From Paenibacillus foliorum (GTDB taxonomy: Bacteria > Bacillota > Bacilli > Paenibacillales > NBRC-103111), in NCBI RefSeq assembly GCF_013141765.1, contig NZ_WHOD01000022.1:62001-126000 (forward strand): a stretch of DNA of 64,000 bases. The letters run 5' to 3'. Each line of letters opens with the position of its first letter. The stretch's first letter is position 1. Under the pieces are notes generated by a model that saw nothing but the letters and a program-made list of their open reading frames with translations, ran no database searches and was not told where the DNA came from. Position numbers and translations under genes: made by a program. Positions 16,871 to 25,138 of the stretch are shown here, one piece after another.

Positions 16871-17635
16871 TTACATACCCAACCACTGTTTAAACAAATG
16901 CTTAGTTGTATCTCTGTTCATGGCTGCAATCGAAGTCGTCAACGGAATGCCTTTTGGACATGAGCGTACACAGTTCTGCGAGTTACCGCAGCCCTCGATA
17001 CCGCCGTCCTCCATCAATGTTTCCAAACGCTCTTCTGCGTTCATCTCACCCGTTGGATGAGCATTGAACAAGCGAACCTGGGATATAGCAGCAGGTCCGA
17101 TAAACGATGTTTTATCATTTACGTTCGGGCAAGACTCAAGGCATACGCCACAGGTCATGCACTTGGACAGCTCATAAGCCCATTGACGTTTGGATTCAGC
17201 CATACGAGGTCCTGGACCTAGATCGTACGTACCATCGATAGGAATCCATGCTTTGACCCGCTTCAATGCGTTGAACATCCGCTCACGATCTATAACAAGG
17301 TCACGAACAACAGGGAACGTACTCATAGGCGCAATGCGTACAGGCTGCTCCAGCTTATCGATCAGCGCCGAACAGGCTTGACGCGGCTTGCCATTGATAA
17401 CCATTGAACATGCTCCGCATACTTCCTCCAGACAGTTCGATTCCCAGCACACAGGTGTGGTCTTGCCTCCCTGTACATTCACAGGGTTCCGCTGTACTTC
17501 CATCAATGCGCTGATTACGTTCATGTTCGGACGGTACGGCACTTCAAATTCCTCTGTATAAGGCTTGCTTTCAGGCGATTCTTGGCGGGTAACGATAAAC
17601 TTGACCTTCTTACCTGCAGTTGTAGTTTCGGCCAT
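16871..17635 (-). CDS. sdhB: Succinate dehydrogenase iron-sulfur subunit
   Basis: This 254-residue subunit relays electrons from the flavin of SdhA to menaquinone through [2Fe-2S], [4Fe-4S] and [3Fe-4S] clusters. The [2Fe-2S] ligands are in CWESNCLEEVCGACSMVING, the [4Fe-4S] set is CMTCGVCLESCP, and the third set is CGNSQNCVRSCPKG. It begins 2 nt after the sdhA stop with GGAGG inside the sdhA end, so the two are translationally coupled. It is the third gene of sdhC-sdhA-sdhB, the order found in Bacillus, and is followed by a strong terminator. Confidence 0.98.
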   Translation of the reverse strand: MAETTTAGKKVKFIVTRQESPESKPYTEEFEVPYRPNMNVISALMEVQRNPVNVQGGKTTPVCWESNCLEEVCGACSMVINGKPRQACSALIDKLEQPVRIAPMSTFPVVRDLVIDRERMFNALKRVKAWIPIDGTYDLGPGPRMAESKRQWAYELSKCMTCGVCLESCPNVNDKTSFIGPAAISQVRLFNAHPTGEMNAEERLETLMEDGGIEGCGNSQNCVRSCPKGIPLTTSIAAMNRDTTKHLFKQWLGM

Positions 17636-17637
17636 GA

Positions 17638-19398
17638 TTAGCTTCCTCCCTTCTTCTTGTCCGTCGAATAGTCGCGTTTACGCGGTTTAATCAACGATAC
17701 ATCGACTTCTTCCCACTCGATAGTCGGGCCTTCAGCGCCCCACTTAGCTTTCGTTGTTTTCAGGAAGTTATCATCGTCCCGCTCAGGGAATTCAGGCTTG
17801 TAATGCGCGCCGCGGCTTTCATTACGTTGCAGTGCACCTAATGTCATAGCATGGGATAGCTCCAGCATGTTCCAAAGCTGACGAGTGAACGCCACGCCTT
17901 GGTTATTCCAACGAGCCGTATCCGTCATGCTGATGTTCCGGTAGCGCTGCTTCAGCTCATTGATTTTATCCAATGTATCCTGCAGCTTGTTGTTGTAGCG
18001 AACCACCGTCATATTGTTGGTCATCCACTCGCCAAGCTCTTTGTGAAGCACATATGCGTTCTCGGTGCCATCCATTTTCAAGAGGCCCTCGTATTTATCC
18101 GTTTGCTTCTTCTTCTCACGGTCAAATACAGAAGAAGAGATATCTTCGGTATGCTTGCTTAAGCCTTTGATGTATTCAATGGCCTTAGGACCCGTCACCA
18201 TACCACCGTAAATAGCTGACAACAATGAGTTCGCACCCAAACGGTTAGCTCCATGGTATTGGTATTCACACTCACCACAGGCGAACAACCCTGGGATATT
18301 CGTCATTTGGTTAAAGTCGACCCACATACCGCCCATTGAATAATGAACCGCAGGGAAGATTTTCATTGGAATTTTACGTGGATCATCACCCATGAACTTC
18401 TCATAGATTTCGATAATACCACCCAACTTAACATCCAATTCCTTCGGATCCTTATGGGAAAGGTCAAGGTATACCATGTTCTCGCCATTGATACCCAGCT
18501 TCTCGTCTACACAGACCGCAAAAATCTCACGTGTCGCGATATCACGAGGCACAAGGTTACCGTAAGCCGGATATTTTTCTTCAAGGAAGTACCAAGGCTT
18601 GCCGTCTTTATAAGTCCAAATACGACCACCTTCGCCGCGAGCAGATTCAGACATCAGACGCAGCTTGTCATCCCCAGGAATAGCAGTCGGGTGAATCTGG
18701 ATAAACTCACCATTAGCATAATATACGCCCTGCTGATAAACCGCACTAGCTGCCGTACCCGTATTGATAACCGAGTTCGTTGTTTTACCAAAAATAATAC
18801 CAGGGCCGCCTGTTGCCAAAATAACAGCATCAGCTGCGAACGTGTGCACTTCCATGGTACGCAGATCCTGAGCAGACACGCCGCGGCATACGCCATCATC
18901 ATCAAGCACAGCGCCCATAAATTCATAATGCTCGTACTTCGTTACAAGACCAGCAGTCTCCCAGCGACGTACTTGTTCATCCAATGCATATAACAACTGC
19001 TGACCTGTAGTAGCGCCGGCAAAAGCAGTACGGTGATATTGTGTTCCTCCGAAACGGCGGAAATCAAGCAGACCTTCCGGTGTACGGTTGAACATAACGC
19101 CCATCCGGTCCATCAAGTGGATAATACCCGGCGCCGCGTCACACATTGCTTTTACCAGTGGTTGGTTAGCTAGAAAGTCGCCGCCATACACGGTATCGTC
19201 AAAGTGCTCCCATGTGGAGTCACCTTCACCTTTTGTATTAACAGCTCCGTTAATTCCACCTTGGGCACAAACGGAGTGGGATCGTTTTACAGGAACCAAG
19301 GAAAACAGGTTGACGTGAACCCCGGCTTCTGCGGCTTTGATGACTGCCATTAAACCTGCCAGGCCTCCACCAACCACGATTACTTTTGAATTAGCCAT
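17638..19398 (-). CDS. sdhA: Succinate dehydrogenase flavoprotein subunit
   Basis: This 586-residue catalytic subunit oxidises succinate to fumarate at the inner face of the membrane. FAD-binding VVGGGLAGLMAV is at residues 6-17; the covalent-FAD His lies in SVCAQGGINGAVNT context; the active-site regions HPTAIPGDDKLRL and RIWTYKDGKP follow, then VHYSMGGMWVDFNQMT and the second FAD block GLFACGECEYQYHGANRLG. The C-terminal helical domain (RNESRGAHYKPEFPERDD) is complete. It follows sdhC by 16 nt with RBS AAGGAGG. The length matches Bacillus SdhA. Confidence 0.98.
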   Translation of the reverse strand: MANSKVIVVGGGLAGLMAVIKAAEAGVHVNLFSLVPVKRSHSVCAQGGINGAVNTKGEGDSTWEHFDDTVYGGDFLANQPLVKAMCDAAPGIIHLMDRMGVMFNRTPEGLLDFRRFGGTQYHRTAFAGATTGQQLLYALDEQVRRWETAGLVTKYEHYEFMGAVLDDDGVCRGVSAQDLRTMEVHTFAADAVILATGGPGIIFGKTTNSVINTGTAASAVYQQGVYYANGEFIQIHPTAIPGDDKLRLMSESARGEGGRIWTYKDGKPWYFLEEKYPAYGNLVPRDIATREIFAVCVDEKLGINGENMVYLDLSHKDPKELDVKLGGIIEIYEKFMGDDPRKIPMKIFPAVHYSMGGMWVDFNQMTNIPGLFACGECEYQYHGANRLGANSLLSAIYGGMVTGPKAIEYIKGLSKHTEDISSSVFDREKKKQTDKYEGLLKMDGTENAYVLHKELGEWMTNNMTVVRYNNKLQDTLDKINELKQRYRNISMTDTARWNNQGVAFTRQLWNMLELSHAMTLGALQRNESRGAHYKPEFPERDDDNFLKTTKAKWGAEGPTIEWEEVDVSLIKPRKRDYSTDKKKGGS

Positions 19399-19414
19399 TG
19401 TTGTTCACTCCTCC

Positions 19415-20071
19415 TTATCCTTGAGCCATCTTAGGCACGGTTTGGAACTGCGGGTCTACGAAAGCCGACAAAGACATGATAAACATAATTGACATTACAA
19501 TAAACACACCAATCCATACATATGTGGATACGCGTTGCGCTCTCGGGCCGACAGTGATTCCCCAGCTAACCAGGAATGACCACATTCCATTGCTAAAATG
19601 GAACACAGCCGACACGATGCCAATACAGTAAAGAACAAAATTAACAGGATTCGATGCAATAGCATGCATCTGTGTTCCGATTGCGTCCTGAGCTACGTTA
19701 CCCAATGTAATCTGGAAGCGCGTTTCAAAGAAATGCCAGGCCACGAACAAGAACGTGATAACACCTGTAACACGCTGTAAGAAGAACATTTGGTTACGGA
19801 AATATCCGTAATTCGACACATTATTACGTGCTGTGTAAGCAACGTACAAGCCATAGACGGCATGGTAAAGAAGCGGCAGCCAGATTCCGAAGATCTCAAG
19901 CGCCAGCATTAGAGGCAGATCGTGAAGCCAGTGTACATTTTCTAGAAATGCAACATGTCCGCCTTTGTAAGCCTTGTAGTTAGTAAGCAGGTGCTCGATC
20001 AAAAAGAAGCCGACCGGGATGACACCAAGCAATGAATGCAGCTTACGATAAAAATACGAGTTACGAAACAT
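19415..20071 (-). CDS. sdhC: Succinate dehydrogenase cytochrome b558 subunit
   Basis: This 218-residue membrane anchor has five predicted helices and binds two hemes b as in Bacillus SQR. Likely heme-ligand His residues lie in RKLHSLLGVIP, FLIEHLLTNY, LYHAVYGLYV, FLFVAWHFFETR and FHFSNGMWSF. It carries electrons to menaquinone. It is the first gene of the operon and has a good promoter at 20148-20176. The RBS context is AAGGAGGGAAAGGAATCC before the ATG. Confidence 0.96.
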   Translation of the reverse strand: MFRNSYFYRKLHSLLGVIPVGFFLIEHLLTNYKAYKGGHVAFLENVHWLHDLPLMLALEIFGIWLPLLYHAVYGLYVAYTARNNVSNYGYFRNQMFFLQRVTGVITFLFVAWHFFETRFQITLGNVAQDAIGTQMHAIASNPVNFVLYCIGIVSAVFHFSNGMWSFLVSWGITVGPRAQRVSTYVWIGVFIVMSIMFIMSLSAFVDPQFQTVPKMAQG

Positions 20072-20147
20072 TGGATTCCTTTCCCTCCTTAAATAATAAA
20101 TACTTCATTTTAATAAAGCCGGGTCACACGTTAATAAACCATGTTTC

Positions 20148-20176
20148 ATTGTACTCCCGCAGGAAACAAGCGTCAA
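20148..20176 (-). promoter_or_regulatory. Predicted sigma-A promoter of sdhCAB
   Basis: On the minus strand TTGACG (20176-20171), 17 bp, then TACAAT (20153-20148), giving a leader of about 70 nt. It is divergent from the LysR gene at 20384, which could bind the intervening DNA. Confidence 0.7.
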
Positions 20177-20383
20177 TAAAATCACTATGCCTATTTTCCA
20201 TGGATCGACATTTTTTTATGCAGAATCATGCGAAAAATGTGAACGATGCGTGACATATACATACTACTCTTTTATCGCTTATAATGGAAGTGCCGATTGT
20301 TTATAATCTGTTATTCGTTTTTGACATAAGCAAGGATAAATATCACAATATCATCATCTCCTTTTTGAAAGAAGGCTAACCTG

Positions 20384-21283
20384 TTGCCAGAAAATATGGA
20401 TATCTTCGCCATCGTTGTTGAAATGGAAAGCTTGAATAAAGCCTCGCAATCCTTGAACATATCCCAACCTGCCCTCTCCCGCAAAATTATGCGATTGGAG
20501 GAGGAGCTAGGAGTCGAGCTATTTCTCCGTAAGGGCAAACGGCTCGAGCTTACTCGCGCAGGGCAAGTTTGCTATGAGCACGCATTAGAGCAGCGCCACT
20601 TGGAGCGTAAGCTCCAGCGCTCTCTTGAAGAGTTCAAATCAGCGGTCAAGCCTTCCAGCATCATTATTGGTGCAAGCCTGACCACACTGCAATCCACACT
20701 GCCGGATCTAATCACCATCTATACAAAGGATTACCCGAACACCGATATCAAGGCTATTACAGGAAAAACTCACGAAATTGTACCCATGGTGAAGGAGCGT
20801 AAAGTCGATATTGGCCTAGTTGCTTCCAAGATAGAGCATCCTGGCTTGCAGTGCATCCCCTTGTTCGATGATCACCTCTGTCTCGTTCTGCCCATTGGTC
20901 ATCCGTTCGTAGACAAAGCTTCCATAGAAATAAGCGATCTTCACGAGCTGCCTATGATTCTCTTTTCCAGAGGTACCTGGTACCGTGTCCTAATGGATGA
21001 GCTGTTTCACCGATATGCGGTACATCCCGATGTTAAGATGGAGATTGATTCCTTTGAAGCGATCATTCGTCTCGTATCTACCTGCAAAACAGCTACGCTC
21101 CTGCCGGAGTCGTATTTGCGACGCCATTTAATAGAAGAAAACGAGCTTATCATCCGATTTATACCAGCGCTTGAGCAAACAACAAGAACGACCTCTCTGT
21201 TGTTTACAGAAGAGGCCGCTCATCATCCGTCCGCGCAGCAATTTATTGAAAAGGCAAAGGATTATTTCAATAAACAGGGTTAG
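20384..21283 (+). CDS. LysR-family transcriptional regulator
   Basis: This 299-residue regulator has an N-terminal winged helix-turn-helix (SLNKASQSLNISQPALSRKI) and a LysR substrate-binding domain with HEIVPMVKERKVDIGLVAS and a late ATLLPESYL block. It starts with TTG at 20384 behind AAGG, eight nt upstream; an in-frame ATG four codons later has no usable RBS. It is divergent from sdhCAB and convergent with the antiporter gene. CitR/CcpC-like regulators control TCA genes in Bacillus, so control of sdh is possible but not shown. Effector unknown. Confidence 0.88.
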   Translation: MPENMDIFAIVVEMESLNKASQSLNISQPALSRKIMRLEEELGVELFLRKGKRLELTRAGQVCYEHALEQRHLERKLQRSLEEFKSAVKPSSIIIGASLTTLQSTLPDLITIYTKDYPNTDIKAITGKTHEIVPMVKERKVDIGLVASKIEHPGLQCIPLFDDHLCLVLPIGHPFVDKASIEISDLHELPMILFSRGTWYRVLMDELFHRYAVHPDVKMEIDSFEAIIRLVSTCKTATLLPESYLRRHLIEENELIIRFIPALEQTTRTTSLLFTEEAAHHPSAQQFIEKAKDYFNKQG

Positions 21284-21309
21284 TCAGTTTTCTATCAATA
21301 TTACTTCTA

Positions 21310-22554
21310 TTATTGATGAACGCTTTCATCTGTTTCTTCAATACCCAGCTTTTTCGCGACATAGGCAGTAGTTCCCGCCTGAACGAGAATCGTCAGAAGC
21401 ACAGCTAAAAAGGTCACAGATGCGATAACATCTGCGTATTTAATGCCAAGTCCAGCGATCAAACCTGACAGCGCCGCAGGAATAACACCAGTCTCACGGA
21501 CCCAGAACATGAATACAATCTCGTTCCGGGTCCAACCTGCCTTGCGATCAGGTAACGTGCACGCCAACACGGTTAACGGACGCGCAACCAGCATAAATAC
21601 GGCGATAACAGCAAGACTTGGCCACAAATTTGCCAGAATCAGCTGGAAGTTCACTTGACTGCCCAGCATAATAAAAATAAGCATTCGCATAATAACAGTT
21701 ATATTCTCCGTAAAATGCCCCATCTCATTACGCTTATCATTCAAATTCAGCTTGAATAAATCCACATTGCCCCAGATTAAGCCTGCTGTGAAGGTCGCCA
21801 TGAATCCGCTGACATGGAGCATGTCCCCCAGCCAATAAGCTCCAATCGCTGTTACAACCAAGGATATAGTCGCATAATCACGCAGCAAGCCTAGCTTAAG
21901 ATGCCCTGTAATATAAGCTAATACGAAGCCTACGACTGCACCGACTAGGATCCCGCCAACAGCTGTTTTCAAGAAATCAATCACGCCGGATGCTAGAGAT
22001 ACTGTCTGTCCGCCTACAATTACTGCAATAACCGTGAAAGTCAAGATGGACGCGGTTGCATCGTTGAACGCAGATTCACTTTCAACCGTTTCCCTCACCT
22101 TAGTACGAATCCTCACCTGCTTGAAAACGGGTATTAAAGTAGCCGGGTCTGTAGAAGCAATAATCGCACCCAGCAATACAGCATACATCATAGGTAAGCC
22201 GAGGAACCAATGCGCTGCAAAAGCAACTACAGCACATGTAATAAGCACACCAGGTACCGAGAGCAGCGAGACGGTTAACCACACCTTCTTTAACCCGGAT
22301 AGCCGAATATTGCGTCCCCCATCGAACAGGATCAATGCTGATCCAAGCGTCAATATGAATTGATTGGTAAACGAGCTGCTAGTCTCGGTTACCAAGTGAA
22401 GCCCTTGCCCTACAATCATGCCAGCTACTAGAAAAAGAGCAACATCTGGAAGCTTAAGCCAACCTGACAGTCTACCAAACAACATGCCTATTCCAAGAAT
22501 AAAAATTAATAAGAACAATACATGGTGAATCATTTCATTAACGTCAGTCTGCAT
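21310..22554 (-). CDS. CPA1-family cation/proton antiporter (NhaP/CvrA-like)
   Basis: This 414-residue membrane protein has about 12 helices. FGRLSGWLKLPDVALFLVAGM marks helix 1-2; the functional core has GAIIASTDPATLIPVF and ESAFNDATASILTFT, as in NhaP2/CvrA-type K+/H+ or Na+/H+ antiporters. WVRETGVIPAALSGLIAG is a late conserved helix. It lacks the long C-terminal RCK tail of some members. It lies 51 nt downstream of ktrA in the same orientation, so potassium uptake and cation extrusion are probably co-transcribed. GGAG is seven nt before the ATG. The transported ion (K+ or Na+) cannot be decided from sequence alone. Confidence 0.9.
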   Translation of the reverse strand: MQTDVNEMIHHVLFLLIFILGIGMLFGRLSGWLKLPDVALFLVAGMIVGQGLHLVTETSSSFTNQFILTLGSALILFDGGRNIRLSGLKKVWLTVSLLSVPGVLITCAVVAFAAHWFLGLPMMYAVLLGAIIASTDPATLIPVFKQVRIRTKVRETVESESAFNDATASILTFTVIAVIVGGQTVSLASGVIDFLKTAVGGILVGAVVGFVLAYITGHLKLGLLRDYATISLVVTAIGAYWLGDMLHVSGFMATFTAGLIWGNVDLFKLNLNDKRNEMGHFTENITVIMRMLIFIMLGSQVNFQLILANLWPSLAVIAVFMLVARPLTVLACTLPDRKAGWTRNEIVFMFWVRETGVIPAALSGLIAGLGIKYADVIASVTFLAVLLTILVQAGTTAYVAKKLGIEETDESVHQ

Positions 22555-22605
22555 CGGTTCGCTCCATCCGTTTCCTTACAAATGCTTGCTCGACCTTTAA
22601 GCTAA

Positions 22606-23268
22606 TTACCGCCTAACTTCATTCTCAAATAGTTCGATCTGCTGATTGGTGCCAATGATGACCATTATATCTTGATCGTCAAGGGTGTCTGAGGCTGTCG
22701 GGGCTATAATAACGCTGTTCTTCTTATTAATAGCTACAACACTGCAGCCGTATTTGGCCCTCGTATCCAGTTCTCTTAATGAACGACCGCATAATCGTTT
22801 GGGCACAGTCAGTTCAGCGATTGTGTAATCCTTCGAAAGCTCAATATAATCGAGCAAGTTAGGAGATACCAGCTGATGGGCAACGCGGATACCCATATCC
22901 CTCTCCGGATAGATCACTCTATCCACGCCTATCTTTTGCAGCACCTTGCCATGAAGCTCGGACAGCGCCTTGGCCACCACTTGCTTCACACCGATATCCT
23001 TAAGAAGGATAGCCGTCAAAATACTCGATTGAATATCATCGCCAATTGCTACGATAGCACAGTCGATGTTGCGAATCCCTAGAGACCTAAGCACTTCCTC
23101 GTCTGTCGAGTCCGCCACCACAACATGTGTCAGCTTCTCGCTCATTTCATCGACCGCTTCCTCATCCTTATCGATGCCCAATACCTCATATCCTAATTCA
23201 ATCAATTCCTTCGCCAAGCTCGAACCGAATCTCCCCAAACCAATTACAGCATACTGACTGCGTTTCAT
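22606..23268 (-). CDS. ktrA: Ktr potassium uptake regulatory subunit
   Basis: This 220-residue cytosolic RCK protein forms the gating ring of the KtrB channel. The RCK_N Rossmann motif AVIGLGRFGSSLAKEL is at residues 7-22, followed by VLGIDKDEEAVDEMSE and VVVADSTDEEVLRSLGI. The RCK_C domain begins after SKDYTIAELTVP. ATP/ADP and c-di-AMP bind this family. It follows ktrB by 12 nt, RBS GGGGA, and shares the c-di-AMP riboswitch leader at 24736-24880. Confidence 0.95.
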   Translation of the reverse strand: MKRSQYAVIGLGRFGSSLAKELIELGYEVLGIDKDEEAVDEMSEKLTHVVVADSTDEEVLRSLGIRNIDCAIVAIGDDIQSSILTAILLKDIGVKQVVAKALSELHGKVLQKIGVDRVIYPERDMGIRVAHQLVSPNLLDYIELSKDYTIAELTVPKRLCGRSLRELDTRAKYGCSVVAINKKNSVIIAPTASDTLDDQDIMVIIGTNQQIELFENEVRR

Positions 23269-23280
23269 AAGTATGTTCCC

Positions 23281-24633
23281 CTATCCGATTGTAATTTTCC
23301 CTTCCGGGTATCTATATAATTCTTTTTCCGTTTTCGGTCCGAGCGCATATGCCAACGTCAATGGTCCTAGGCGGCCTATAAACATCATTAGTGCGATCAT
23401 AACTTTACCGATATCCGACAAGTCTGGTGTTAATCCCATGGTTAAACCCACCGTGCCGAATGCCGAGGTTACTTCAAACAATATCATTAGAAAAGGATGA
23501 TCCTCCGTTGTCGACAGCACCATTGAGACGATTATGACTAGAAACAGGGCAATCATCGTCAACGTAATGGCTTTTAGAATACGATCCTTGCCCAAGCGGT
23601 AATGAAACAGGACGATATCTTCTTTACCACGAATCATAGCGATGGTGGCACCAACCAGCGTTGTAAACGTTGTTGTCTTAATACCGCCGCCCGTTGACCC
23701 AGGAGAAGCCCCTATAAACATCAGAATAATGGTGAAAAATTGGCTGGCCTGCCTCATGCCTCCTATATCAATCGTATTAGCTCCTGCTGTCCGGGGAGAA
23801 ACCGATTGAAAGAACGCTGCCAATACTTTACCTGACCAATTAAGAGGGCCAAAGGTTTTCTGATTCGTAAATTCAAAAATGAAAATAACAATCGCCCCGA
23901 CAACAATTAAAAATCCTGTTGTGCTAAGCACTACCTTTGAATGGAGCGAAAGTCTTTTACTCACTCGAAAGTCAAGTAAATCGGATATAACTATAAATCC
24001 TATTCCGCCTAATACGATAAGCCCCATCGAGACGATATTAATTGTCGGATCGGAAGCGTAGGAGGTTAGACTGCTGAAAGGTCCTGTCACTGATCCAAAC
24101 AAATCGAAGCCCGCATTGTTAAAAAAAGAAATTGCATGCCAAATTCCATAATATATCCCTTTAGCCGGACCTAAATCCATCGACCAACGAATGGAGAAGA
24201 TGACCGCAGCAATCAATTCAATCGTTAAGGAGTACCGAATCACCTTACGAATGAGGCGTACGATTCCTTCCATGCTCCCTTGATTCATAGCCTCCTGAAG
24301 GACTAAGCGTTCTTTAAGCGAGATTCGTTTCTTCAGCATAAAAGCAAACAAGGTCGCCATCGTCATAAAACCGAGTCCGCCAACCTGAATCAGCGTGATG
24401 ATAACGATCTGCCCAAACATGGTGTACGATGATCCTGTGTCCACAACCACAAGTCCGGTTACACAGGTAGCTGAAGTAGCTGTAAACAATGCGTTAAGAA
24501 AGGAATGCGGCACCCCAGTTGCAGATGCTATAGGAAGGGTTAAAAGTATCGTCCCAACGAGAATAATTGCAGCAAAACCTAAGACCAAAATTTGCGGCGG
24601 TGTTAGTTCGATTTTTTTCAATGTAAGCTTCAT
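23281..24633 (-). CDS. ktrB: Ktr potassium uptake transmembrane subunit
   Basis: This 450-residue Trk/Ktr/HKT superfamily channel has four M1-P-M2 repeats. The selectivity-filter glycines are in TATSATCVTGLVVVDTG, FFNNAGFDLFG, SVSPRTAGANTIDIG and VTSAFGTVGLTMGLTPD. The gating-loop region GASPGSTGGGIKTTTF is present. The ATG at 24633 (MKLTLKKI) follows GGGGTGG and replaces a longer TTG frame. The gene is preceded by a c-di-AMP riboswitch, so transcription should fall when c-di-AMP is high. ktrA and a CPA1 antiporter follow. Confidence 0.95.
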   Translation of the reverse strand: MKLTLKKIELTPPQILVLGFAAIILVGTILLTLPIASATGVPHSFLNALFTATSATCVTGLVVVDTGSSYTMFGQIVIITLIQVGGLGFMTMATLFAFMLKKRISLKERLVLQEAMNQGSMEGIVRLIRKVIRYSLTIELIAAVIFSIRWSMDLGPAKGIYYGIWHAISFFNNAGFDLFGSVTGPFSSLTSYASDPTINIVSMGLIVLGGIGFIVISDLLDFRVSKRLSLHSKVVLSTTGFLIVVGAIVIFIFEFTNQKTFGPLNWSGKVLAAFFQSVSPRTAGANTIDIGGMRQASQFFTIILMFIGASPGSTGGGIKTTTFTTLVGATIAMIRGKEDIVLFHYRLGKDRILKAITLTMIALFLVIIVSMVLSTTEDHPFLMILFEVTSAFGTVGLTMGLTPDLSDIGKVMIALMMFIGRLGPLTLAYALGPKTEKELYRYPEGKITIG

Positions 24634-24707
24634 TTTCCACCCCAACCCTTAATAATCCACACGACAAAAACCTCCAAATATCAGAAAATACCTTTCTATA
24701 AGCACAA

Positions 24708-24735
24708 CAAAAAAGACACTGGAAGCCCACTGCCG
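24708..24735 (-). terminator. Expression-platform terminator of the c-di-AMP riboswitch
   Basis: On the minus strand a hairpin region (GGACCCA...TGGGCTTCC, with some mismatch) precedes a run of six T at about 24713-24708. It follows the aptamer directly and probably forms when ligand is bound. Confidence 0.6.
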
Positions 24736-24880
24736 TATTTATGGGTCCTGTTATTAAGCCTACGAGGTTAGCTGACGGATTCGGGCTTACAGGTACCCTA
24801 TCACTCCACCGTGGTGTACGATGGAATTGAATTCACCCCTATTACAATGGTTCCCCCGTTTTCGAAAAGAAATTCGGCTT
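24736..24880 (-). promoter_or_regulatory. c-di-AMP riboswitch (ydaO/yuaA type) controlling ktrB-ktrA
   Basis: Conserved ydaO-motif elements are visible on the minus strand in order: CGGGGGAACCA, GGGGTGAATT, AGGGTACCT, and CCGTCAGCTAACCTCGTAGG. P1 pairs AAGCC (24880-24876) with GGCTT (24740-24736). The motif is known to bind c-di-AMP and to switch off potassium uptake genes, which fits the downstream KtrB. Confidence 0.93.
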
Positions 24881-24898
24881 TTTATTCAATTGATATGA

Positions 24899-24927
24899 AT
24901 TATAATGGTCTTTATCAGGAAGTACAA
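24899..24927 (-). promoter_or_regulatory. Predicted promoter of the ktrBA riboswitch transcript
   Basis: On the minus strand TTGTAC (24927-24922), 17 bp, TATAAT (24904-24899). The start would fall just before the aptamer P1 helix. Confidence 0.65.
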
Positions 24928-25138
24928 AGTCGCTTTTGATCGAAAACGGGTGAAATTCTTAATTTTACAAGTACTGGCGTGAGTAGGATAGAGGATTCGC
25001 TTGGCTTTTCACCGATTATCCTCCTTTTGCTCTTGAATTCATTGGATTTTGCTTAGTCATTTGTGCTAAGTTAAAAGAATACACTGTTAAAATACTCAGA
25101 CTCCCCAATCCATTCATTTCAAAAGGAGACAATCATTA

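Noticed and set aside
17899-18993. Plus-strand ORFs opposite sdhA (up to 216 codons)
   Set aside because: They are antisense shadows of sdhA, without RBS or recognisable domains.
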